Shown here one piece after another: positions 1 through 5,869 of a stretch of 5,902 nt of DNA; position 1 is the stretch's first letter; each line of letters begins with the position of its first letter. Under the pieces are notes generated by a model. The model was not told the DNA's origin. It saw nothing but the letters and a program-made list of their open reading frames with translations, and did not search any database. Where the stretch lies: positions 1-5,902 of the forward strand of contig CAJPTT010000163.1 of assembly GCA_905373565.1 (NCBI GenBank), given 5' to 3'. Both the position numbers and the translations under genes were made by a program. Source of the DNA: an uncultured Treponema sp. (GTDB taxonomy: Bacteria > Spirochaetota > Spirochaetia > Treponematales > Treponemataceae).

Positions 1-675
1 AATCAAAAAATTGATTCTCCTGCCTAAAAACGGAATTTTACCGACAGCGGTATCAAAGATATACTTAAATTGCTGATATCCCTTCCGCACGGTTAAACGG
101 CTAAGGTACTCGGAAATTGTTCGTATATTGGAAGAGATTGACATTTTATTATCGTTGAGGATAACCACAAGGTTCTTTGTCCGGGGCGTAATGTTTAGCA
201 AGGCTTCAAAGGCCATTCCCCCGCTCAGCGCACCGTCACCGATAACGGCGATAACCTTTCCTCCTTGATGTTGCAACAATCGTCCGGTCAAAATCCCTTC
301 CGCAGCGGAAATTGAGGTCGAGGCATGTCCCGTATTGAATGCATCATGAGGGCTTTCTTCCCGTTTGGGAAATCCGGCAAGCCCATCCTTCAAGCGGAGT
401 GTTGTAAAATTGTTATAGCGTCCGGTCAGAAGCTTGTGGGGGTAGGATTGATGTCCTACATCCCAAATAATCGCGTCTTTAGGACTCGAAAACACCCGAT
501 GCAGCGCGATGGTTAATTCGATAACGCCGAGATTACTGGCAAGGTGTCCGCCGTTTGCACCTACCGTTTCCAAAATAATGCTGCGCATTTCTTGCGCTAA
601 TATACGAAGCTCCTCTCTTGAAAGAGCTTGTAGATCTTTCGGTTCCCGTATTGATAAAAGTACGTTTTTATTCAT
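1..675 (-). CDS. dxs: 1-deoxy-D-xylulose-5-phosphate synthase, N-terminal part (runs off the left edge)
   Basis: Thiamine-diphosphate enzyme that condenses pyruvate and glyceraldehyde 3-phosphate to 1-deoxy-D-xylulose 5-phosphate, the first step of the MEP isoprenoid pathway; cytoplasmic. The 225 residues present (family usually about 620-650) carry DXS landmarks in order: GGHLASNLG at 42-50 with the conserved His at 44, WDVGHQSYPHKLLTGR at 71-86, TGHASTSIS at 115-123, and the ThDP/metal motif GDGALSGGMAFEAL at 146-159 closing with ILNDN at 172-176. The frame is open to base 1, so the C-terminal two thirds lie outside the window. The ATG at 673-675 is the only reasonable start: the next in-frame Met (residue 30) would leave little before the essential His, and no ATG, GTG or TTG lies between it and the upstream in-frame stop at 727-729. 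No clear Shine-Dalgarno precedes it. A terminator-like hairpin lies about 30 nt upstream, hinting at attenuation. Confidence 0.96.
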   Translation of the reverse strand, partial: MNKNVLLSIREPKDLQALSREELRILAQEMRSIILETVGANGGHLASNLGVIELTIALHRVFSSPKDAIIWDVGHQSYPHKLLTGRYNNFTTLRLKDGLAGFPKREESPHDAFNTGHASTSISAAEGILTGRLLQHQGGKVIAVIGDGALSGGMAFEALLNITPRTKNLVVILNDNKMSISSNIRTISEYLSRLTVRKGYQQFKYIFDTAVGKIPFLGRRINFLI

Positions 676-704
676 GTATATGTTCAGTAAACTGCCGGAT
701 ACAT

Positions 705-741
705 AAAAAAAGGGCTGTGAAGATATTCAACAAAGCCCTTT
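705..741 (-). terminator. Hairpin plus U-tract just upstream of dxs (leader terminator or attenuator)
   Basis: Read on the minus strand, AAAGGGCT (734-741) pairs perfectly with AGCCCTTT (709-716) across a 17-nt loop, and the 3' arm runs into seven consecutive T (711-705). This is the layout of an intrinsic terminator. It points toward dxs and ends about 30 nt before its start codon. No minus-strand gene lies upstream for it to terminate, so it may be a leader attenuator of dxs. On the plus strand only three T follow the stem, so that orientation is less likely. Confidence 0.6.
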
Positions 742-861
742 CTAACCGTAGTAAAAGCGATAGAACAATACGCCTATAATCATCTTGTAAACAAAAACGC
801 CCTTTCGTTATATGCTCAATATATACTGATATAATGCAGATGAATACAAGACCATTTAAAC

Positions 862-890
862 CCTCTAAAAACTCAACGATATTTTAGAGG
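862..890. repeat. 9-bp inverted repeat, related to the 4694-4725 terminator
   Basis: CCTCTAAAA (862-870) and TTTTAGAGG (882-890) are perfect reverse complements around an 11-nt loop. The flanks extend to CCTCTAAAAAC and TTTTAGAGGTT, both found again in the strong inverted repeat after the transporter operon. There is no adjacent gene to terminate and no good T-tract on either strand. It may be a decayed terminator or a member of a dispersed hairpin family. Confidence 0.5.
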
Positions 891-1080
891 TTACTTGTTC
901 TTATGTCTATTCTTTCGAAGCTTCTTCTTTCTTTTATGCGTTGCTATTTTCTGTCGCTTCCGTTTTTTTCCGCAGGGCACGTGAACACACTCCTTTTTAT
1001 AAAGATAGATGATAATAGCCGAACAGCGGTAAAAAGTCAAGGCGGCAACTTTGTATGTATGTATTTTAAATCAACAACCC

Positions 1081-1296
1081 CGATGCTTTGCGTCGTGGTA
1101 CAGTGCTCAACGTTTCGCACTGTATGTTCTATAAGGTGGTTGCAGTCGGCTTTAATACCCTTTGTTACGACGCAGAGCGTTCGTCAAAACTATACATCCG
1201 TGTATAGTTTTGACTGCAAGTTGTGGCTCTGCCACAACATTGCTGCTGTTCGGAACCACCGCCGTCCGTGGCGGTAGAGGAACGGCGGGTATTAAA
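1081..1296. repeat. Cluster of nested and interlocking inverted repeats in a non-coding stretch
   Basis: At least five perfect or near-perfect inverted repeats are packed here. GCTTTGCGTCGT (1085-1096) pairs with 1167-1178 with one G·U. TACAGTGC (1099-1106) pairs with 1117-1124. GTCAAAACTATACA (1183-1196) pairs with 1201-1214 around loop TCCG. GTTGTGGC (1220-1227) pairs with 1231-1238 around loop TCT. ACCGCC (1258-1263) pairs with 1270-1275. Longer-range complementary pairs are 1140-1147 with 1212-1219, 1135-1141 with 1254-1260, and 1151-1160 with 1287-1296. The mismatches in the outer stem are G·U on the plus strand and would be A·C on the minus strand, which favours a plus-strand RNA. Function unknown: an intergenic repeat mosaic or a structured RNA. 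The open frame at 903-1277 across it looks like chance. Confidence 0.65.
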
Positions 1297-1324
1297 TCCT
1301 CCGCACGAATAAAATAGATTTTTC

Positions 1325-1353
1325 TTGACAAATCAAAATTCGCGGGTGATAAT
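1325..1353 (+). promoter_or_regulatory. Sigma70-type promoter of the transporter operon
   Basis: A consensus -35 TTGACA (1325-1330) is followed after 17 bp by GATAAT (1348-1353), one base off consensus. Transcription would start near 1360 and give a leader of about 150 nt before the binding-protein start codon. It is the best promoter match I found in the window and it points directly at the ABC operon. Confidence 0.65.
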
Positions 1354-1384
1354 ATACATACTCTGTAAGCAATGCCATATTATC
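1348..1384. promoter_or_regulatory. 8-bp dyad spanning the -10 box and early leader (possible operator)
   Basis: GATAATAT (1348-1355) is repeated exactly in inverted orientation as ATATTATC (1377-1384), 21 bp apart. The left arm contains the -10 hexamer and the right arm abuts a GGAGG at 1385-1389. This could be a repressor-binding dyad or an RNA hairpin at the 5' end of the leader. AT-rich arms make a chance match possible. Confidence 0.3.
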
Positions 1385-1395
1385 GGAGGTTTTCT

Positions 1396-1476
1396 TTGCA
1401 TCGTACCATTGTCTTCCATAAAAAATATAGCATGATATTCACGGCTTTTGCGTTGCAAAGCCAATTTCGCTTTTAG
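1396..1476 (+). CDS. Possible 26-residue leader peptide (TTG start)
   Basis: In the transporter leader a GGAGG (1385-1389) sits 6 nt before a TTG at 1396-1398. That codon opens a frame of 26 codons reading MHRTIVFHKKYSMIFTAFAL followed by QSQFRF, and ending at TAG 1474-1476, 32 nt before the binding-protein ATG. The Shine-Dalgarno is at least as good as that of the downstream gene, which is the main support. The product resembles no family I recognise; it has a basic start and a short hydrophobic patch. It may be translated as a regulatory leader, or the GGAGG may be coincidental. Confidence 0.2.
   Translation: MHRTIVFHKKYSMIFTAFALQSQFRF
1443..1462 (+). promoter_or_regulatory. Leader hairpin upstream of the binding-protein gene
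   Basis: GGCTTT (1443-1448) pairs with AAAGCC (1457-1462). Allowing one bulged T, the stem extends through GC/GC to eight pairs with loop GTT. It lies 35 nt before the AGGAG of the next gene and inside the possible leader ORF. It may affect transcript stability or translation; no regulator can be assigned. Confidence 0.3.
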
Positions 1477-1508
1477 GCGGACATACATATTTGGTTTAGG
1501 AGTATTTT

Positions 1509-2771
1509 ATGAAAAAATTTACGGTTGTGATGCTTGCCGGTGTTTTACTTGCGGCATCTTTCTTTCTGTTTACGAACTGCACAAGTGACGGAGGCGGAGA
1601 GAAGGTAACTTTAACGATGGGATCTTGGCGTACCGATGACGTTGCACAGATTTCTGCGCTTCTTAAAGAGTACAAAAAGCTAAAGCCGAATGTAACAATC
1701 GAGTTCAAACCGACGCTCAATGTCGATTACAATGCGACGTTACGACTGCAACTTGAAAGCGGTACCGGCCCCGATTTGATGTATGCTCGTTCGTATGCAA
1801 CCGGCGCTAAACTGCTCACGGACGGCTATTTTGCCGATGTATCGGACATTCCCGGTTTAAAATCGAACTTTACCGCTGGAAGCCGCGCTCCGTGGACAGC
1901 CGCCGACGGACGACACTTTGCCGTTCCGTTTAACGCGGTTGTGCAAGTCGTCTACTATAATAAGGATTTATTCAAAAAAGCCGACATTGCGGTTCCTCAA
2001 ACGTGGGAAGATTTTTTAGCCGCGTGCGATAAGCTGAAAAAGGCCGGTATTACACCGATTGCCAACGGACTTGCCGACGAATGGGATATTAACGAATGCT
2101 TTATGATGGGCATTTTACCGGGATTTGTCGGTGGCGCCGAAGGCCGTATGGCATACCAATCGGGAAAGATACCCTTAAACGATGCTAAAATGGTAAGCGC
2201 TTTTCAGGCAATGGCTGATGTAGCAAAATATTGTCCCGACGGTTTTGCTGCTCTTACCTACAACGATTCAATCGCATTGTTTGCTACCGGGCAGGCGGCC
2301 ATGTGGGTAGACGGTTCATGGAGCGCCGAATCCTTTAAGGACGTTAGTTTTGATTGGGGAACGTTTGCACCGCCCGCTCCGGCCGGTCAAAAAGCAGCTA
2401 TTTGTTTCCATCCAGACACGGGTATGGCGTATAATAAGGCGAGTAAGCATGTTCAGGAATGTAAAGACTTTTTGGCATGGCTTTGCACGGTACAAGGCGC
2501 GACTGTTTGTGCCGAGTTTATGCCTACGGGCTTTTTCCCGATGATCAATTCTTCCATTAAAATCAAAGACGCTCATGCAAATGAAATTCTTGCGCTTACG
2601 GCAGAAAAACTTCAAGATGCGCGTTTTGTATGGGAACGCTTTATGGACGGAGATCCCAGCGGCTATGTACTGATGAATCAGGGCGTTATCGCGGTTATGA
2701 AGGGTGAAAAGACCGCCAAGCAGGCTGCCGATGCATTGGCCGCAGGTGTTGCAAAGTGGTATAAACCTTAA
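1509..2771 (+). CDS. ABC transporter solute-binding lipoprotein, carbohydrate (CUT1) type
   Basis: Extracytoplasmic receptor of an ABC importer. It captures a sugar or related solute and docks on the two permeases encoded next. The 420-residue length fits family 1 binding proteins. Residues 1-23 are a lipoprotein signal (MKK, then a hydrophobic stretch) ending LFTN-C24; Asn before the Cys deviates from the classic lipobox but suits spirochaetes. Typical family stretches are TMGSW at 36-40, GTGPDLMYA at 85-93, YYNKDLFKKADI at 149-160 followed by TWEDFLAACDKLKKAGITPI at 165-184, and FATGQAAMWVDGSWS at 258-272. The many Trp residues fit sugar stacking. The mature part has seven further Cys (173, 197, 242, 299, 318, 326, 334), which is many for an exported protein. 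AGGAG at 1498-1502 supports the ATG. Substrate cannot be told: no glycosidase or regulator is adjacent. Confidence 0.92.
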   Translation: MKKFTVVMLAGVLLAASFFLFTNCTSDGGGEKVTLTMGSWRTDDVAQISALLKEYKKLKPNVTIEFKPTLNVDYNATLRLQLESGTGPDLMYARSYATGAKLLTDGYFADVSDIPGLKSNFTAGSRAPWTAADGRHFAVPFNAVVQVVYYNKDLFKKADIAVPQTWEDFLAACDKLKKAGITPIANGLADEWDINECFMMGILPGFVGGAEGRMAYQSGKIPLNDAKMVSAFQAMADVAKYCPDGFAALTYNDSIALFATGQAAMWVDGSWSAESFKDVSFDWGTFAPPAPAGQKAAICFHPDTGMAYNKASKHVQECKDFLAWLCTVQGATVCAEFMPTGFFPMINSSIKIKDAHANEILALTAEKLQDARFVWERFMDGDPSGYVLMNQGVIAVMKGEKTAKQAADALAAGVAKWYKP

Positions 2772-2774
2772 GTT

Positions 2775-2872
2775 TTTGTATCCATTACAAACAGAGATGG
2801 AGCTGTCGAAACGGCAATCGACTGTTGAGGCATCAAGGCAACCGCATCAAAAATATTTTTAGCGGTTGCCTT
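2775..2872 (+). repeat. Three tandem hairpins between binding protein and permease genes
   Basis: The 143-bp gap after the binding-protein stop holds three inverted repeats: TTTGTA/TACAAA (2775-2780 with 2786-2791), GTCGA/TCGAC (2805-2809 with 2818-2822), and a strong 11-bp AAGGCAACCGC (2835-2845) with 2862-2872. The loop of the last contains the self-complementary AAAAATATTTTT. None is followed by a T-tract, so they are not clear terminators. In similar operons, such as malE-malF, intergenic structures stabilise the upstream message and keep binding protein in excess; a similar role is inferred here. Confidence 0.55.
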
Positions 2873-2914
2873 CCTTCTGTGCGAAATTTTGCTTTGAGCG
2901 ACGGAGTTGCAAAT

Positions 2915-3832
2915 ATGCATATTAAAAAAAGTGATAAGTACGGATGGCTTATATATCTTTTGCCTGCTTTTGTCGTGTACACTGTCTTTATGGCATTCCC
3001 GCTGGCGGATTCAATCAGGCTTAGCTTTTTTTCCGGTTCTTCGGTATCCGGTAAAAATATCTTTGTCGGTTTGGATAATTATAAAGCGCTCTTTGGTGAT
3101 GCCGACAATGCCCGCCGATACTGGGGTGCATTCGGTAATACATGGTATTTTTTCTTTATTCACATGCTGGTTCAAAACGTTTTGGGATTGACGTTTTCGC
3201 TCATACTCACCGCGAAGGGTATGAAGCGGGCACGTTTTTATCAAACGATTATTTTCATTCCGGTTACTTTGGCTATTTTGGTTACCGGATATTTATGGAA
3301 GCTGATACTGAATCCCCAATGGGGAGCCTTGCCGCTCATGTTAAAAAACCTCGGACTTGAAACACTTATAAAACCGTGGCTCGGTGAGCAGCAATATGCA
3401 TTGACAGCCATTTCGTTGGTATCGTCATGGCAGTGGGTAGGGATTCCCGCCATGATGATTTTAGCCGGTTTGCAAACTATTCCGGACGATTTGTTGGAGG
3501 CTGCCGATATCGCAGGCTGTAACGGCTGGCAGAAGATCCTGTATATAAAACTTCCGTTGATAAAGCCGGTGCTCGGTATGGTCGCAATTTTAACATTTGT
3601 AAATAACTTCAATGCGTTCGACGTTGTTTTTGCGATGGAAAACGTAAACGGCGCGCCGCAATATGCAACAGATCTAATCGGTACGCTTTTTTATCGCATA
3701 GGAATTGCAGGGCAGCACCCTGTCGGTATTCCGAATCCCGGTATGGGAGCCGCAATTGCAACGGTAACATTTATTATGCTGATGATCGGGGTCGGCATTA
3801 TGTTACGCTTAACGCAAGGCGATAAGAATTAA
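2915..3832 (+). CDS. ABC transporter permease, sugar type (MalF/UgpA-like)
   Basis: Integral inner-membrane subunit of the importer, forming half of the channel with the next gene product. With the start at 2915 it has 305 residues, typical of CUT1 permeases, and about six hydrophobic segments (roughly 12-34, 76-99, 110-131, 164-185, 220-240, 277-297). The cytoplasmic EAA loop that contacts the ATPase is at 195-218: EAADIAGC, then KLPLIKP with the usual Pro residues. I chose ATG 2915 because GGAG (2903-2906) precedes it by 8 nt and the protein then starts MHIKKSDKYGWLIYLLPAF, as in relatives. The frame extends up to ATG 2825, but that extension is basic, lacks an RBS and reads through the 2835-2872 hairpin. 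The next permease gene follows after 18 bp. Confidence 0.93.
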   Translation: MHIKKSDKYGWLIYLLPAFVVYTVFMAFPLADSIRLSFFSGSSVSGKNIFVGLDNYKALFGDADNARRYWGAFGNTWYFFFIHMLVQNVLGLTFSLILTAKGMKRARFYQTIIFIPVTLAILVTGYLWKLILNPQWGALPLMLKNLGLETLIKPWLGEQQYALTAISLVSSWQWVGIPAMMILAGLQTIPDDLLEAADIAGCNGWQKILYIKLPLIKPVLGMVAILTFVNNFNAFDVVFAMENVNGAPQYATDLIGTLFYRIGIAGQHPVGIPNPGMGAAIATVTFIMLMIGVGIMLRLTQGDKN

Positions 3833-3850
3833 TTTAACAAGGAAAATACG

Positions 3851-4687
3851 ATGAAGGCTTCGATTTCACGAGACAGAATGCACCTCGGTTCTCATATCGT
3901 ACTTATTTTTTGGACGTTTTTAGTGCTTTTCCCTTTGTGGACGATGGTTGTCAATTCGTTTAAGTTTAAATTCGACATTTATACCGACCCTTTCGGATTA
4001 CCTAAAAAATGGAATTTTGAAAGTTACGCATCAGTTATAACGGACGGTGACTTCTTTTTATATTTCCGCAATAGCTTATTTGTAACGCTCGGTTCGATTT
4101 TTCTTGTGTTATTATTCGGTGCTATGGCATCTTACGCGTTGGTAAATTGGAAACATAAGGGCTCTCGCTTTTTATACCTGTTTTTTATTGCAGGAATGAT
4201 GCTTCCGATCAAAATCGGCAGTATCCGCCTTTTGCAGCTTGTTAAAGGACTGGGGCTTTTAAATACACTCTGGGGCTTGTTCCCCGTATATACGGCGATG
4301 GGGCTGCCGATAGCCGTATTTGTCTTAACGGAATTTATCCGCCAAATCCCTGCTGAATTGACCGAGGCTGCCGTTATTGACGGAGCTACCCGTAACAAAG
4401 TTTTCACCATTATTATTCTGCCGCTTTTGCGACCTGCGCTTGCAACCGTCGCCATCTATAACCTTATTCCGTTCTGGAATGACTTGTGGTTCCCGCTTAT
4501 CTTTATCAACAACGATGCACACAAGACGCTGCTGCTCGGTGTAACGCGCCTATTCGGGCAATATATGACCGATTGGTCACGGATTTTAGCAGTGCTTACC
4601 TTGTCGGCCATCCCCGTTTTGGTGTTATACCTTACGATGTCTAAAAACTTTATCAGAGGTTTGACCGCCGGTGCCGTAAAAGGATAG
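3851..4687 (+). CDS. ABC transporter permease, sugar type (MalG/UgpE-like)
   Basis: Second membrane subunit of the importer, pairing with the preceding permease. The 278 residues and about six hydrophobic segments (roughly 14-36, 74-98, 108-122, 142-163, 195-219, 244-264) match the MalG side of CUT1 systems. The EAA loop is well conserved at 172-194: EAAVIDGATRNKVF followed by LPLLRP. The C-terminus FIRGLTAGAVKG is the hallmark ending of this subfamily. AAGGA (3839-3843) lies 7 nt before the ATG, and the 18-bp gap to the previous gene implies co-transcription. No ATP-binding subunit follows; the operon ends at the inverted repeat 4694-4725, so the ATPase is probably encoded elsewhere and shared, as with MsmK/UgpC-type ATPases. 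Confidence 0.94.
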   Translation: MKASISRDRMHLGSHIVLIFWTFLVLFPLWTMVVNSFKFKFDIYTDPFGLPKKWNFESYASVITDGDFFLYFRNSLFVTLGSIFLVLLFGAMASYALVNWKHKGSRFLYLFFIAGMMLPIKIGSIRLLQLVKGLGLLNTLWGLFPVYTAMGLPIAVFVLTEFIRQIPAELTEAAVIDGATRNKVFTIIILPLLRPALATVAIYNLIPFWNDLWFPLIFINNDAHKTLLLGVTRLFGQYMTDWSRILAVLTLSAIPVLVLYLTMSKNFIRGLTAGAVKG

Positions 4688-4690
4688 CGC

Positions 4691-4726
4691 AAAAAACCTC
4701 TAAAAACCGAGGTTTTTAGAGGTTTA
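4691..4726. terminator. Bidirectional intrinsic terminator between convergent genes
   Basis: AAACCTCTAAAAACC (4694-4708) and its exact reverse complement (4711-4725) are separated only by GA, giving a stem of about 14 bp with a CGAG loop. It starts 6 bp after the stop of the second permease and lies about 75 bp beyond the stop of plsC, so it can serve both. On the minus strand the 3' arm ends in six T (4696-4691). On the plus strand only three T follow, but the right arm itself is T-rich. Confidence 0.8.
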
Positions 4727-4779
4727 TGCTAGATACACCACGGAACTAAACGTCATCAGCTAAGAAAGATCGCTACAAT

Positions 4780-4805
4780 AATTCATAATTCTTAATTCTT
4801 AATTC
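4780..4805. repeat. Heptanucleotide tandem repeat at the 3' end of plsC
   Basis: The unit AATTCTT is repeated about 3.7 times: AATTCAT (4780-4786), AATTCTT (4787-4793), AATTCTT (4794-4800), AATTC (4801-4805). The stop codon of plsC (4799-4801) lies inside it. Because the stop falls in the first unit met on the minus strand, copy-number change further along would not alter the protein. Confidence 0.6.
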
Positions 4806-5551
4806 CCCTGCTTCCGCCAAATTCGGAGCTGCTCCTGTATCAACTCTTTGCTTTCTGCCAATACTTTTAACTGCGCTTCCTTTGTAGTAGGCGTCGGATA
4901 TATTTTTAAGATTTTGACGCGATACGAACCGCCGCGCAAGTTGGTTGCAAGCCTCGTTATCGAAGAGATATTCCATCCGCCGTCAACCGCAGCAACGGCC
5001 ACCGGCATCGGCGCCTTGGATAAAAACCGCCGGAAACCCGCCGAATGAAAAGTTCCGACTTCGCCGTTCTTTGAGCGGGTTCCCTCAGGAAAGAGTATCG
5101 GTATCCAATTGTTGCGCATTATCCGTTGTGCGAATGAATCCATTGCCTGCATCGCCTGACTGGGACTGCCGGTACGCCGCACGATACAGTGTTCGTCACT
5201 TTTCAGCATAACGGAAACTAACGGTACGTGGTCTGCAAGTTCTTTCTTTGCGACAAAACGAACCCGCTTCCCGCCGAGGTAGTTCATATACACGACAATA
5301 TCCAAGATACTCTGATGGTTGGAAATCAATAAATACTGTTCCGGCAGCTGCGGCACAAGAGAATAATCACCTCTGAAACGAAAATTAAGATAGGCAGAAA
5401 AAATCGAAAAGATACGGTGAGCGATAACGGTTGAAATATGTGCATTGATTTTTTTACACCACGGTCGATGCACGGCATAAGCGATACGGTTCAACAACGC
5501 CCATCCGACCAAAGCGCCGATACAGCATATAATACAAAAAATACCCAGCAT
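4799..5551 (-). CDS. plsC: 1-acyl-sn-glycerol-3-phosphate acyltransferase (LPLAT/PlsC family)
   Basis: Membrane-associated acyltransferase of phospholipid synthesis, expected to acylate lysophosphatidic acid to phosphatidic acid. The 250 residues suit the family. An N-terminal hydrophobic anchor covers about residues 2-22. The catalytic HX4D motif is NHQSILD (78-84, with H79 and D84). VAKKEL at 100-105 matches the second block, and FPEGTRS at 154-160 is the glycerophosphate-binding block III; PVAVAAVDGG at 183-192 corresponds to block IV. The C-terminus is charged and probably helical. ATG 5551 is preceded by AGGGA four nt upstream. The gene stands alone, converging on the sugar-importer operon, with its own candidate promoter. 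The exact acceptor could be another lysophospholipid, since family members vary. Confidence 0.9.
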   Translation of the reverse strand: MLGIFCIICCIGALVGWALLNRIAYAVHRPWCKKINAHISTVIAHRIFSIFSAYLNFRFRGDYSLVPQLPEQYLLISNHQSILDIVVYMNYLGGKRVRFVAKKELADHVPLVSVMLKSDEHCIVRRTGSPSQAMQAMDSFAQRIMRNNWIPILFPEGTRSKNGEVGTFHSAGFRRFLSKAPMPVAVAAVDGGWNISSITRLATNLRGGSYRVKILKIYPTPTTKEAQLKVLAESKELIQEQLRIWRKQGN

Positions 5552-5582
5552 AAAGTCCCTATCAATACAAGAAATTTTCGAT

Positions 5583-5611
5583 AGTATAGACTATTTCTTC
5601 TAAAGATGCAA
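5583..5611 (-). promoter_or_regulatory. Candidate promoter of plsC
   Basis: On the minus strand, TTGCAT (5611-5606) is followed after 17 bp by TATACT (5588-5583), about 30 bp before the ATG. The -10 matches consensus well and the -35 only in its TTG. The surrounding bases contain small dyads (5581-5594 and 5611-5621) of unknown meaning. Confidence 0.4.
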
Positions 5612-5634
5612 AGCATTGCTTGGTTTTAGGGATA

Positions 5635-5756
5635 CTGTCGATAAAAAACATGAGGGTTCCCAAAAATCGGTTGCTTTCGGAACATCCTTGACGAGCTTTT
5701 TTTTAATTAAGTCTTTATATATCAATAACTTAATTGAAACTGAAGTTTTTTGACAG
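5635..5756. mobile_element. Possible 122-bp MITE or insertion-sequence remnant
   Basis: The ends are imperfect inverted repeats. The left end reads CTGTCGATAAAAAAC (5635-5649). The right end GTTTTTTGACAG (5745-5756) is its reverse complement apart from a 3-nt GAT present only on the left. End sequences of the form CTGTC followed by an A-run are common among IS termini. The inside has no gene and includes smaller inverted repeats (GTTCC/GGAAC at 5656-5660 and 5679-5683; AATTAAGT/ACTTAATT at 5705-5712 and 5728-5735). No target-site duplication is evident and no transposase is present, so the call is tentative. Confidence 0.35.
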
Positions 5757-5869
5757 CACCGTGATTGAACAGTCTCTATTATTCTGCTTTCAAAAATCGC
5801 CTGATGCGTTTACCCTGTCCAGTATGCAGCGCAATAGTATAAAAGTCAAAAATTGAGTACAATGTCTAT

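Noticed and set aside
1085..1180. Integron attC-like site, suggested by GCTCAAC (1105-1111) within a palindrome
   Set aside because: The partner core GTTRRRY is not found at the matching end, and there is no cassette gene or integrase in the window.
903..1277. 124-codon plus-strand open frame
   Set aside because: No good ribosome binding site, low-complexity Cys/Phe/Arg-rich product, and it runs through the inverted-repeat cluster whose structure explains the sequence better than coding does.
676..1508. tRNA, CRISPR array or known riboswitch in the long non-coding stretch
   Set aside because: No cloverleaf with a T-loop motif, no regularly spaced direct repeats, and no riboswitch core I could recognise.
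2316..2615. Antisense frames inside the binding-protein and permease genes (also 3241-3612 and 4132-4455)
   Set aside because: They lie wholly opposite well-conserved coding sequence, have no family resemblance and are expected by chance.
2825..2914. Upstream ATG that would lengthen the first permease by 30 residues
   Set aside because: No Shine-Dalgarno at 2825; the extension crosses a strong hairpin and is unlike permease N-termini, while ATG 2915 has GGAG at proper spacing.
4773..4976. 67-codon minus-strand frame overlapping the end of plsC
   Set aside because: It overlaps plsC in another frame and ends in the heptamer repeat (product ending ELRIKNYELL); no independent support.
5745..5782. 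Promoter made of TTGACA 5750-5755 and TATTAT 5777-5782
   Set aside because: Spacing is 21 bp, too long for a standard sigma70 promoter.
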